DNA of 64,000 bases, from assembly GCF_036884655.1 (NCBI RefSeq), contig NC_088339.1:24695501-24759500 (forward strand). The letters run 5' to 3'. Position 1 is the first letter of the stretch. Each line of letters opens with the position of its first letter. The position numbers and the translations under genes were made by a program. This DNA is from Musa acuminata AAA Group (Eukaryota; Streptophyta; Magnoliopsida; Zingiberales; Musaceae). Below the pieces are notes generated by a model that worked only from the letters and a program-made list of their open reading frames with translations, had not been told where the DNA came from and did no database searches. Below, in pieces: positions 12,601 to 23,607 of this stretch.

Positions 12601-15600
12601 ACAGCTGCTTGACAGCATGTTTTCTCTTGGTTTTGGGTCATTTTGCTTGTAAATATGTAAGTTCGAACAAGCTGCAGCGTTACGAAGCGACCGCTCACCG
12701 AACCGAGCAAAATAGCCCCAAAACAGCCCAAAACAGCTCTGTTTTCGCGTGCCGCGGGAGGTGAGCGGAGAACTGCCACCGCTCACCAAAATGTCAGCCA
12801 TCTCAGACCCCAGGAACCCCCCGGGTGGCACAGGGCTGGATGGGGCTTCGGTTATATACCGGGCGTTGAACTCTCTTTCGCAAGTTCGCACGTGACCTTT
12901 ACGGGAACTTGTCTTCGCGCCCGAGACCAGGTGAGCGGCTGTTTGTGGGCTTGCAGCTGTTCGTTCATCCTTGAAAGCCTTGTTTTTCTCCCTCTCCCTC
13001 TTTTCTCTTGTGCACACAAGGTGTTCGTCGAATTGCTTGTAAAGCTTCCCCTTTCGCGAGACTTCGGGACTTGTCTGTTGCTCGTTCTTTCGAACTAACC
13101 ATCTTTCTCTTTTACAGGTCCTTCGGGACCTGTGAGAGGTTACAAAGTGGGTTGATCCTTGCGGAGCAAGATCGCAAGGGCGAAGCGCGACTTAGGCAAC
13201 GCAAGCTAAGTTCGCGTCTTTGCCACAAGGGTAACTCGCGACTTAGGCAACGCAAGCTAAGTTCGCGTCTTTGGCCGCAAGGGTGCCTCACGCCTTAGGC
13301 AATTCCAGCTAAGGTCGTGACATTGTGGTATCAGAGCGGGCAAGCTCTTCGATCGAACAACGAACGAACTTCGCAACTTCGCCATGGCAAAGCATCGTGG
13401 CGAATCAAGCAAGACGGGGCAAGCCAGACCCTTGCCCCAAGCAGCCGCAGGTGGGCTGCATGTGCACACTCGCTCTCATGCTGTTGGAGCCGCTCAAGAG
13501 GAGCGCGGCAGCGAACAGGACGAGCGAGAAGTTGGCCACTCTCCGCGAGCGGATGAAGCGCAATCTGGTGCGCTAACTGGGAAAAAGAGTCATAAGGAGA
13601 GACTCACGACGGCGGAAACCCGCCTGGATGTTTTGGAAGCGAGCATGGAGGAACTCTACCATGGCCAACAAAGACTTGTTGGGGTAGAGAGCTCGCAAAA
13701 GGAAGCGGAGTCCAGGATCGACAAGGTCGAGGCCCTAGTCGACCGACTGTCTGATGACACCAAAGACTCCGTGCAACACTTACAGGATGTTGTGGCGGAA
13801 CTCACTGCAAAGGTGGCCATGCTCACAAGAACACTAAATGCGGGAGGAGGCAACACCCGCGTTGCACCGCCACAAAATTTGAGGGCACCTGAGTCTCATG
13901 GATATGGAGGGGCCAGAGATGCCAAAGAGCTCGAGAACTTTCTGTTCGACATGGAGCAATACTTCCGAGCTACGAGGCCCGATTCTGAAGATACCAAAGT
14001 TTCTATAGCAACAATGTATCTGAACGGAGATGCGAAACTTTGGTGGCGACCTCGTTGGGAGGAGATCCAACAAGGTCGGTGTCGAGTCGACACATGGGAG
14101 GACTTGAAGCGGGATTTGAGAACTCAGTTCCTACCGGAGAACACAGAGTTCGTCGCAAGAAGGAAGTTGAGACAACTCCGCCAAAGTACCACCATCCGAG
14201 ACTATGTAAAACAGTTTTCTGCACTAATGCTGGACATACAGGACATGTCCGAGAAGGACAAGTTGTTCAGCTTCCTCGATGGTTTGAAACCATGGGCTCA
14301 ACAGGAGCTAAATCGAAGGAATGTTACCGACGTGGTCGGGGCAATTGCTGCTGCAGAAAGGCTCACCGACTTTGTTTCCTCTGAAGACCCAGCAAGAAGG
14401 AAACAATCTTCAGGCAATCACCCTCCAAAACATTCTCGAGGGAAGGAGCTCGGGGGCGAACAAAAGAAGAAGAGCTCCCACAAAGGGCCGAACCCGAAAG
14501 GCAAGACCTCAAAACCTGGAGGATGCTTCTTGTGCGGAGGACCGCACATGGTAAGGGAGTGCCCACAGAAACAGGCACTCAATGCTTTGACGGCTTCCAT
14601 CCACCCACCCCGATCGGACAAGGGCAAAGCTGTTGCTCTTAGTTCGAGCAGTTCAGAATCCAGCAGCGACGATGAGGAGTCGCAAGGACCCCGAATGGGA
14701 GCAATGCATTTGTTGAACGCTATGCGGGGTCAAGTGGGGGAGAACATAAAGACGAAGGCACAAAAAGCAGGAAGTAGTGAGCTGATGTATGTGGACATCA
14801 AGCTGAATGGCCAAACGACCCGTGCAATGGTGGACACGGGCGCTACCCACAACTTCATAGCCGATCGCGAAGCACAGCGACTTGGGTTGACCTTGGAGAA
14901 GAGCCCAAGCCGAATGAAGGCGGTGAACTCGGAGGCCAGGCGAATCTTCGGGTTGGCGAAGGGAGTTCCCATCAAAATCGGGACATGGAGCGGGAACACC
15001 AACATGATGGCCGTGCCACTGGACGACTTCCAAGTGATTCTTGGAATGGAGTTTATGCACGCGGCGAAGTTGGTGCCGATGCCGTTCTTGAACTCCCTAT
15101 GTATGATGGGAGGCGATGACCCCTGCGTGGTTCCCGGCTCTCGGAGAGGAACTAAGGAGCCCCAACACATCTCGGCATTACAATTGAAGAAAGGGGTGCG
15201 AAAAGGCGAGTTAACATTCGTGGCTGCTACGAAGCTAGAGCCACTCAACGAGGAGGCCATTCAAGAACCTGCTGTGGTGGCGAACGTCCTAAAAGAGTTC
15301 AAAGATGTTATGCCACCCGAGTTGCCGAAGAATCTTCCACCACGCAGAGGCGTGGATCACAGTATCGAGCTGGAGCCAGGAGTGAAGCCTCCAGCGAGAC
15401 CACCCTACCACATGCCCTCGCTAGAGTTGGCAGAACTCAGGAAGCAGTTAGGTGAACTGCTAAGCGGTGGTCTCATCCGTAGCTCTAAAGCACCTTTCGG
15501 AGCTCCAGTTCTCTTCCAGAAGAAACAAGATGGGAGCCTCCGATTATGCGTCGACTACCGAGCCCTCAACAAAGTAACAGTGAAGAACAAGTATCCTATC

Positions 15601-18600
15601 CCGCTCATCGCGGACTTGTTCGACCAATTGGGCAAGGCTAAGTATTTCTCAAAACTCGACCTTCGGTCGGGGTATTGGCAGGTGCGCATTGCTGAAGGCG
15701 ACGAAGCGAAGACTACCTGTGTGACCAGGTATGGAGCGTTTGAGTTCTTGGTGATGCCTTTCGGCTTAACCAACACTCCGGCCACATTCTGTACTCTCAT
15801 GAACCAGCTATTCAAGGAGTATTTGGATAAGTTCGTGGTCGTCTATCTGGACGATATCGTCGTCTATAGCCAAACGCTCGAGGAGCACGTCAAGCACCTT
15901 CGGATGATTTTCAAGGTTCTCAGGGAGAACACTTTGTTCGTGAAAAGGGAGAAATGCTACTTTGCTCAAACTGAGATCTTATTCTTGGGGCATCGAATCG
16001 GTGATGGCTCCATTCGGATGGATAAGTTGAAGGTGCAAGCAGTTGTGGAATGGCGAACTCCAAAGAAGGTGCCAGAGTTGAGATCCTTCCTTGGTTTCGT
16101 CAACTACTATCGACGCTTCATTGCGGGATATTCGAAGCGGGCAACCCCACTGACGGAGTTGCTGAAGAAGGAGCAGCCTTGGAAGTGGTCTGATAAATGT
16201 GAGATAGCATTCCAAGATCTGAAGGCTGCTGTTCTAGAAGAACCAGTACTCAAATTGCCAAACTATGGAGAGCCCTTTGAAGTCCATACAGATGCTTCGG
16301 ACTTCGCTATTGGGGGAGTACTCATGCAGGAAGGTCATCCGGTGGCCTACGAGAGCCGCAAACTCAACGAGACCGAGCGGCGGTATCCAGTGCATGAGAA
16401 GGAGATGACATCAGTGATCCACTGTCTGCGAGTTTGGCGACACTACCTCCTCGGGTCGCGATTTGTGCTGAGGACAGACAACATCGCCCTGAGCTATTTC
16501 CAAACTCAGAAGAAGCTCCCCCCAAAGCAAGCGTGATGGCAGGACTTCCTGGCTGAATTTGATATGGCAATGGAGTACAAGCCTGGGAAGGCGAATGTCG
16601 TGGCCGAGGCAGTTATCCTGATGCAGCTCATCAAAGTGGAATGCGTGAATGCCGTACAACTGGAGGGCGGAGGCCAAGCAAGTCAGTTGCACTCCAACTT
16701 CCTTTCCCGAATCAGAGATGGACTGTATAGTGATCCCCAGGCAGTTATCCTGATGCAGCTCATCAAAGAAGGCAAGGCACGGCGATTTTGGGTCCAGGAG
16801 GGACTTGTTTACACAAAGGAGTGTCACGATTCCCTTTGGGCTGGACACCCATGCATTCACAGAACTTTGGCTCTCGTGGAGAGGGCCTTCTACTGGCCGA
16901 AGATGGGGATTGATGTGGAGGAATATGTTCGAACATGCCTTACTTGCCAACAAGACAAGGTGGAGCAGCGGAAGCCGGTGGGACTTTTGGAGCCGTTGCC
17001 CGTACCAGAAAGGCCGTGGGAGAGCATTTCCTTGGACTTCATATCAAGCTTGCCACCTGTAGGGGGACTCGGATCGATACTCGTGGTGGTCGATCGGTTT
17101 TCAAAGTACGCAACTTTCATTACTGCTCCCCTACACTGTTCAGCAGAGGAGGCGGCCAAGCTGATGATGAAGAATGTAGTGAAGTATTGGGGAGTCCCGC
17201 ACAATATCATTAGCGATCGAGACGCTCGGTTCCTGGGACGGTTTTGGACCGAGCTGTTCAAATTGTTGGGATCAAAGTTATACTTCTCTACAAGCCTCCA
17301 CCCCCAGACGGATGGCCAGACCGAAAGAATAAACTCGCTCTTGGAGCAATATCTCCGGCACTACGTGAGTGCCAATCAACGAGATTGGGTGAAGCTGTTG
17401 GACATTGCCCAATTCTCCTACAACTTGCAGCGGAGCTTTGCATCCAACAAAAGCCCCTTCGAAATTATCACAGGACAACAACCGTCGACTCCACACACCA
17501 TGGCAATTGGGTATACTGGGAGTAGTCCATCAGCCTATCATTTCGCAAAGGAGTGGCATCGAAATGCAGATATTGCGCGGGCTTACTTGGAGAAGGCGGC
17601 AAAATGGATGAAGAAGTGGGCAGACTTGGGAAGGCGACCACAAGAGTTCAAAGTTGGCGATTTGGTGTTGGTAAAGCTTCAACCAGCATCACTCCAATTC
17701 TTCAGGAACTGAGTCCACAAAGGATTGGTGCGTAAGTATGAAGGGCCCTTCCCAATTATCAGCAGGGTAGGCAATGTCTCTTACAAGTTGCAGCTGCCGG
17801 CGTGGTTCAAAATTCACAACGTTCTTCACGCCAGCAACCTAAAAGCCTACCACTCGGATCCGCAAGATGCCTCCCGAAGTGTTCCAACTCGGCTACCTCC
17901 CATCACAGCCTCCTACGAGAAGCGAGTGGAAACCATTCTGGCGGATCGCAAGATAAAGCTACCCAACGGAGCGAAGCAGACGGAGCACTTGGTGAAGTGG
18001 CGAAAGCTTCCCCGAACTGAAGCCAGTTGAGAGCCTGAAGACGCCCTACGACATGAAGAGGAAGTCATCAACAACTACCAACAAGCGTCGACGAGGGCGT
18101 CGACAGTTTAAGTGGGGGAGAATGTCACGAACGGTCGTCGCGCACCCGCAACAACTCTGTTCAACGAACCGTTCGTCGCTCACACCTGCATGTACAGCTG
18201 CTTGACAGCATGTTTTCTCTTGGTTTTGGGTCATTTTGCTTGTAAATACGTAAGTTCGAACAAGCTGCAGCGTTACAAAGCGATCGCTCACCGAACCGAG
18301 CAAAACAGCCCCAAAACAGCCCAAAACAACTCCGTTTTCGCGTGCCGCGGGAGGTGAGCGGAGAACTGCCTCCGCTCACCAAAATGTCAGCCATCTCAGA
18401 CCCCAGGAACCCCCCGGCTGGCACAGGGCTGGATGGGGCTTCGGTTATATACCGGGCGTTGAACTCTCTTTCGCAAGTTCGCACGTGACCTTTACGGGAA
18501 CTTGTCTTCGCGCCCGGGACTAGGTGAGCGGCTGTTTGTGGGCTTGCAACTGTTCGTTCATCCTTGAAAGCCTTGTTTTTCTCCCTCTCCCTCTTTTCTC

Positions 18601-19309
18601 TTGTGCACACAAGGTGTTCGTCGAATTGCTTGTAAAGCTTCCCCTTTCGCGAGACTTCAGGACTTGTCCGTTGCTCGTTCTTTCGAACTAACCATCTTTC
18701 TCTTTTACAGGTCCTTCGGGACCTGCGAGAGGTTACAAAGTGGGCTGATCCTTGCGGAGCAAGATCGCAAGGGCGAAGCGCGACTTAGGCAACGCAAGCT
18801 AAGTTCGCGTCTTTGCCACAAGGGTAACTCGCGACTTAGGCAACGCAAGCTAAGTTCGCATCTTTGGCCGCAAGGGTGCCTCACGCCTTAGGCAATTCCA
18901 GCTAAGGTCGTGACATTACGTTGTCTCTTAATCACTGGAATGTTTCCTTACAGATGCATGTCATCTTAAGTTACTCCTGTATCATCATGTTTGAATCATT
19001 TTAGACTGCTTACATTTCTTTGATGTTCTTACTGCAGACAGGAAGCCACCCGGTGTTGGCCGAGGAAGGGGAAGAGGTAGAGAAGACAACAGCGGGAGGC
19101 CTGCCAAGGGCATTGGACGTGGTCAAGATGATGGAAGCGGCAGAGGTGGTGGTGGTCGTGGCCGGGGCGGAGCTGGTGGTAAAGGTGGCGGTGCTAGAGG
19201 TAAAGCATTCACCAGTGTTGTTCATGTAGTTAGTGGTTAACTGGATGTCAAACCAAATCTACCCCTAAATCTGCTCACTAACTCAGGTGGAGGGCGTGGC
19301 CGTGGGTGA
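9606..19309 (+). CDS. LSM4: U6 snRNA-associated Sm-like protein LSm4
   Basis: Subunit of the LSm1-7 (cytoplasmic mRNA decay) and LSm2-8 (U6 snRNP) rings. Coding exons: 9606-9608, 9694-9735, 9829-9927, 10035-10112, 12073-12115, 19038-19199, 19287-19309. They give 149 residues, close to the plant norm. Exon 1 contributes only the ATG, followed directly by GTAAAT. The Sm fold is clear: Sm1 ([22 protein letters not shown]) and Sm2 ([15 protein letters not shown]). The C-terminus is an RGG/GRG tail, built by the last two exons and ending GGRGRG, as usual for LSm4. Intron 5 is 6922 bp because a Ty3/gypsy element sits in it in the same orientation; without it the intron would be about 530 bp. All host exons are open, so the gene can work if the element is spliced out. 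Confidence 0.93.
12526..12529. repeat. Target-site duplication (left copy)
   Basis: TTAC directly before the 5' LTR, matched by TTAC at 18916-18919 after the 3' LTR. Four bases match; this family usually makes five. Confidence 0.7.
12530..13322 (+). repeat. 5' LTR of the chromovirus
   Basis: 793 bp, TG...CA ends, with a TATATA-type promoter motif (GGTTATATACC near 12850). The 3' end carries a 51-bp tandem repeat. Confidence 0.95.
13187..13322 (+). repeat. 51-bp tandem repeat at the end of the 5' LTR
   Basis: Copy 1 is 13187-13237, copy 2 is 13238-13288, and a diverged partial third copy is 13289-13322. Each begins with a form of GCGACTTAGGCAACGCAAGC. The same array is in the 3' LTR (about 18780-18915), so it was present in the parent element. 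Confidence 0.85.
13326..13337 (+). other. Primer binding site, tRNA-iMet type
   Basis: TGGTATCAGAGC, three bases after the 5' LTR. It is complementary to the 3' end of plant initiator methionine tRNA, the common primer for gypsy and copia elements. Confidence 0.9.
13384..18111 (+). pseudogene. Gag-Pol polyprotein of the chromovirus, three in-frame stops
   Basis: A single frame of 1576 codons to the TAA at 18109, with no frameshift. It is interrupted by TGA at 16534-16536, 17710-17712 and 18028-18030. Order: gag; a CCHC-type zinc knuckle at residues about 381-393 with the short CX2CX3HX4C spacing; aspartic protease with DTGA at 484-487; reverse transcriptase with YLDD at 821-824; RNase H with TDAS near 969; integrase with its HHCC finger and D,D,E core; and a C-terminal chromodomain (about codons 1515-1565). 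The stops fall after RNase H, between integrase and chromodomain, and inside the chromodomain. Each is explained by one transition, two of them at CpG. A 30-bp duplication lies between RNase H and integrase. The copy should not make a full Pol unless stops are suppressed. Confidence 0.93.
16607..16768 (+). repeat. 30-bp direct repeat inside pol
   Basis: The same 30 bases occur at 16607-16636 and 16739-16768, 132 bp apart. The first copy replaces the residues expected after the ANVVA motif at the end of RNase H, encoding AVILMQLIK. The second copy lies in the expected place before the integrase finger. The frame is kept. Confidence 0.85.
18110..18122 (+). other. Polypurine tract
   Basis: AAGTGGGGGAGAA immediately before the 3' LTR, the expected primer for plus-strand synthesis. 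Confidence 0.85.
18123..18915 (+). repeat. 3' LTR of the chromovirus
   Basis: 793 bp, the same length as the 5' LTR and collinear with it. About 18 substitutions and no indels by eye. It ends TCGTGACA and is followed by TTAC. Confidence 0.95.
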
Positions 19310-20794
19310 TACAAGTCAGCTCTGGAGACTGCCATCTACTGTTCAAGCAAATGCCAGGTTTTTAAGGGCTTATTGTTTTGTTCCATAGTTTAATCTCAAG
19401 AGTGAACTCAGATGGATGTCGTAGCGGACTTTGTGAATCTTTTGCTGCATCACTATAGTTTGACGTATGTGGTCGCCTGATTTTAGTTTATGAAACCTTA
19501 AGTATTTAATTGTGTTCCTAAACTTTTGATCATTAATGCAAATCTTCTGCCTTTGCCACATAAGAATTGCTTGCTTATCATATTACCCACCAAAACCCGC
19601 CATAGCATAGTAAACATGTAGACCAGCTATCATGTAATTGCTTGAGCAACCACGGAAGCTTATCATATTAAGAATGGCCTGCATGTAACTCGTTGGAGCC
19701 GTGGCCGCCGCAGCGGGGCTGCGACACCGACGGGAGTAGCCCCCGATGCGGTGGATATTTGCACCACACTTTTAAATCAACAGCACTAAGCTAACTCTCT
19801 TCCATGAGAATTACTAGCGAGAAGTAGAATCTGTTTGTGTTATTGAAAGTCTTTGTTCTATATAATCGAGGATGTGTTTTTATGAAGCATTAGCTCTTGA
19901 GTCTTGCAAAATAAAGAAAAGGTTATTGGTATAATGGATTTGGTTCTCTTATAGAGGAAGAAAGTCATGATAACTACAATGTAGTTTGAGCTGACTATTC
20001 AGTGATGAATGTTTGAATTTAATTAAATTAATTATGTTTATTATATTTGTTGATGATGAATACATTTAATTTATTTCATGAATAAATAAATTAAGCAAAA
20101 ATAAGAAGAGATTATCCAGTGAACAAGATTCTAAATGATCAATGTACGTAGTTTTATTCTCATAAATAAAGAGAATATTTGGTGCTTGTCATCCTTCTCA
20201 TTTGCCAAAATTCTCATCATCCATCCACCAACCAAGCTGACCAATTCAAATATTGTCTCCTCTTGCACCCATGACATATACATATATATATTTTTGATGA
20301 AACCACTCCATGCCCAACTTGCTAATGTTGACCACTCTACAGAATAATAATGCCTTTATATTAGCCGCCTTAGTTGTCTATGTAAGAGAACACCCCTACC
20401 CAGAGGCTCTACAGCATCAAAAATTGTTACCTTGTCTTCCTCCAATAAGTAACACAAGATGTGGGTATTTTCGTAATTGTAGGAAGATGTGGGTATTTTC
20501 GTAATAATGGGATAATAAAGGAGGGAAGTATGTAAAGATACCATATAAATCCTTGTTAGTTCAAAATAATTACCCGATGATCCACTCGGCGAAGATTCTC
20601 CGAGGATAAATACGTCATTTGGGATGGTTAACTCATCTCGTTGTGATGAAATTACTTTTACACCCCCTCCTGCTCCGTCTCTACAAAATGCTCCTTTTTA
20701 TGGCTTCCCCTCCTGCTCGAAGACCGCGAGCCCCCGTCGCCATCTGGCGTGCAGCGCCCGGAAGTCTCTTTTCTGTCTCTCTCTCGGGACTTCG
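19310..20794. other. LSM4 3' flank and UXS promoter region
   Basis: Includes the LSM4 3' UTR and AT-rich spacer. Around 20457-20505 the word GATGTGGGTATTTTCGTAAT occurs twice (20457-20476 and 20486-20505), a short tandem duplication. No other gene seen. Confidence 0.55.
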
Positions 20795-23607
20795 ATGGGC
20801 TCCGAGCTCACCTACCGCGGCCGCGAAGCCCTGCCGGCGGACGACGCCGGGGCGAACTCCCCCAAGCCCGAAAAGAGGTTCCTTTGCCTGCCCCGCCCGC
20901 TCCGATACCTCCTCGGCGAGCAGCGCCTCCTCTTCGTGCTTGTCGGCGTGGCCCTGGCCTCCGTGTTCTTCGTCTTCGCTCCTCCCTACACCGGCCCTTC
21001 CACCGCCGGTGCCCACCTCGCGGTGGACCTCGCCCGGTTGTCGTCGATGCCAGCGGTGCACGGCGGGTACCGGATGGCGCTCGAGAGAAGGTTCGTCGGG
21101 GGAAGGGTGCCGCTGGGACTGAAGCGGAAGGGGCTCCGCATCGTGGTCACCGGGGGCGCCGGGTTTGTGGGGAGCCATCTGGTGGACCGCTTGATCGAGA
21201 GAGGGGACAGCGTCATCGTGGTGGACAACTTCTTCACGGGGCAGAAGGAGAACGTGATGCACCACCTCGGGAACCCCAACTTCGAGCTCATCCGCCATGA
21301 CGTGGTGGAGCCGCTACTCTTGGAGGTGGATCAGATCTACCACCTTGCGTGTCCGGCGTCGCCAGTCCACTACAAGTTCAATCCTGTGAAGACGATCATA
21401 TCCTTTTGCTGACCTCTTCCCCAGCTAGATCGCTTTATATATTAGCTATAAAGATTGAGGATTGCTTCTTTTGAATTGGTTCTCGGTTTTCTTTCATGGA
21501 TTCTCACGAGGCTGCAATTTCTTTCTGTCTTCTAACGTCATTCGAGTTTCGATTCCTTCCATTTGCATATTATCGTCAAGGTTCCTATTCTTTTGGTCCT
21601 TTTCTTGGTCTGGTCTTATATCTTCATTGAAAGGTGATTTTTTTTCCCTCTGCTAAAACCATATATTTTGTAATTTTTGATTTGTCATTGACTAAAGTTT
21701 GTTTCCTTCAGCTCCATTTGTTGCTGCTGTGGTGGGCATTTGATTCCTTGAAGCAAACAAGATTGATTCTTGTTGGGCTAATTAGCTTGGTCTATACATT
21801 TTTCACATCCATTAGAACTCTGTTTGATCAGTGGTTAGAGATTATGAAGCAAATAGAATAAAGGGGTAGAAGAAGGCGCAAGATTTTGCTTGTTGAATGC
21901 CTTAATTCATTCAGTCTTTGTTCCTTGAGTTCACAAGACCAATGTTGTGGGAACTCTCAACATGCTGGGCCTGGCCAAGAGAGTAGGAGCCAGATTTCTC
22001 CTCACAAGCACCAGTGAGGTTTATGGTGATCCCTTGCAACACCCACAAGTAGAGACCTACTGGGGCAAATGTTAATCCCATCGGTATGGCCCTTTCCATC
22101 AATCTCTTTTGTGATCCATCTCTTGTTTGCCTCTGAGAAGTCTTCGTCTGGAAATGATGCCTCCTATGGTAGCAACTCCATAATTTGATTGCTTTTTAAA
22201 AGGAAGAATTGTTCTAGGTTGGGTTGGAACAAAACATTTGGTGTGGATCGTTTCCAGTGGCTGACTTCACCTGGATGGTGGAACAAAACATGGTATCATA
22301 TATTGCTTATGTTTCATTTGTGTGTTTGCCAATCGCAGGTGTTAGGAGCTGCTACGACGAAGGCAAGCGAACTGCAGAGACTTTGACCATGGATTACCAT
22401 CGTGGTGCCCAACTTGAGGTCGTCAATTGATAACTAAACTATGTGTTGCGATGACTTTGTTGTGGAATCAATTTTTTAAAAAAAATTCATTCTTTTGGGA
22501 TATTCATGGATTACAGGTGAGAATTGCTCGTATCTTCAACACTTATGGACCTCGGATGTGCATTGATGATGGTCGCGTTGTGAGCAATTTTGTTGCCCAG
22601 GTATGATGCGGCTCCTATTATCTACTTATAAATTGTTAGCAAGTAGTTCTGATTATGAACGAGATGCCTTGGTTTGGCATATGAGATGATGTCATTCAAA
22701 CTTTGATAAAATGATTTAGGCCTTGAGGAAGGAGCCATTGACAGTTTATGGGGATGGAAAGCAAACCAGGAGCTTTCAGTATGTCTCTGATCTGGTAGGT
22801 TCCTCTTTCTATATCACTTCTTCTAGTTATTCATTTAGTACCATTTGTTTATTGTTTGTACCTATTAATGAATCTAGCAATACTAGAACATAGGAGATTC
22901 CAATCTTGCTGATAATGATGCATGTTCGACCGAAAAGGATCCCTAAGTACCAAAGTTCATGTAGCTGGTAGGGGTGGATCCAGAGAGCATTTGGACATTC
23001 AGTTACTACATTCATGTATAGAGACCAAATTACTAGATCTAGAGAGTGAGCCAATATTAAGTTACTCTGTGGGGTCAGTTAAACAACATCATCATCCATG
23101 TTTGAACCCCACAATCATTTTTCAGGAAAAAAAAAATTCCAAAGTTAGACTGTTAGAAGTGAATCCTAATTGTCGATGAGAATGTTTGGAAGAGGAATTG
23201 ACAATAGTAGGGAACAAATCTTTGACAATCTCATGCTGATTTTGGTGACTTGAAAATTAACCAAGAAAACAAAAAACACAGGTGGAGGGGCTGATTAAGT
23301 TGATGGAGGGCGAGAATGTCGTCCATTCAACCTGGGGAACCCTGGAGAATTCACCATGCTGGAGCTTGCAAAGGTAGTGCAGGATACAATTGACCTTAAT
23401 GCCAAGATAGAATTCCGACCAAACACAGCAGACGATCCCCACAAGCGCAAACCTGACATCACACGAGCCAAAGAGCTACTTGGCTGGGAACCAAAGGTCT
23501 CCCTCCGTGATGGCCTCCCTCTCATGGTCACTGATTTCCGCAAGCGTATCTTTGGTGACCAAGCTGACAACAATCCAACCACCACCGCTCACAGCAGATC
23601 CATCTAA
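20795..23607 (+). CDS. UXS: UDP-glucuronate decarboxylase (UDP-xylose synthase), Golgi type, with two frameshifts
   Basis: Makes UDP-xylose from UDP-glucuronate for xylan and other wall polymers. Exons: 20795-21397, 21935-22083, 22339-22418, 22517-22600, 22720-22794, 23282-23607; an undamaged frame would give about 438 residues. It has a cytosolic tail, a signal-anchor helix (residues about 45-63), the NAD-binding GGAGFVG (120-126), [13 protein letters not shown], and the catalytic YDEGK. This is the type II membrane UXS2/UXS4 class. Two departures are seen. Exon 2 has one extra A in 22067-22069, giving an immediate stop. Exon 6 lacks one G near 23321. Both are in short homopolymers, so assembly error and real pseudogenization are both possible. 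Intron 1 is AT-AC. The exon 3 donor (GTCGTC) is weak. Confidence 0.85.
21398..21934 (+). other. Apparent U12-type AT-AC intron in UXS
   Basis: The 537-bp intron starts ATATCCTTTT, a full match to the U12 5' splice site, and ends in AC at 21933-21934. No GT donor near the end of exon 1 gives the family sequence, while AT-AC boundaries join KTI to [11 protein letters not shown] exactly. Branch-site candidates are TGCCTTAAT (21898-21906, 29 nt from the end) and TTCCTTGAG (21921-21929, very close to the end). Phase 0. Confidence 0.8.

Larger units (their letters stand above)
12530..18915 (+). mobile_element. Ty3/gypsy chromovirus LTR retrotransposon in LSM4 intron 5
   Basis: A 6386-bp element with two 793-bp LTRs (12530-13322 and 18123-18915) that start TGTCACGA and end TCGTGACA, a perfect 8-bp inverted terminal pair. 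It is flanked by a 4-bp direct repeat TTAC (12526-12529 and 18916-18919). A tRNA-iMet primer binding site, a gag-pol frame with a C-terminal chromodomain, and a polypurine tract are in canonical order. By eye the LTRs differ at about 18 positions, all substitutions (about 2.3%), so the insertion is recent on an evolutionary scale. Three stop codons in the polyprotein mean this copy is not autonomous as sequenced. Clade within the chromoviruses (Reina, Tekay, Galadriel, CRM) not decided. Confidence 0.95.

Noticed and set aside
13187..13322. Regularly repeated short units resembling a CRISPR-like array
   Set aside because: They are tandem without unique spacers, present in both LTRs, and the genome is eukaryotic.
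12530..18915. Possible endogenous pararetrovirus (banana streak type)
   Set aside because: Paired LTRs, integrase, a chromodomain and a polypurine tract identify an LTR retrotransposon. There are no movement- or coat-protein features of a caulimovirid.
20624..20794. Upstream in-frame ATG for UXS
   Set aside because: UXS2/4-type proteins begin M(A/G)SEL, which fits the ATG at 20795.
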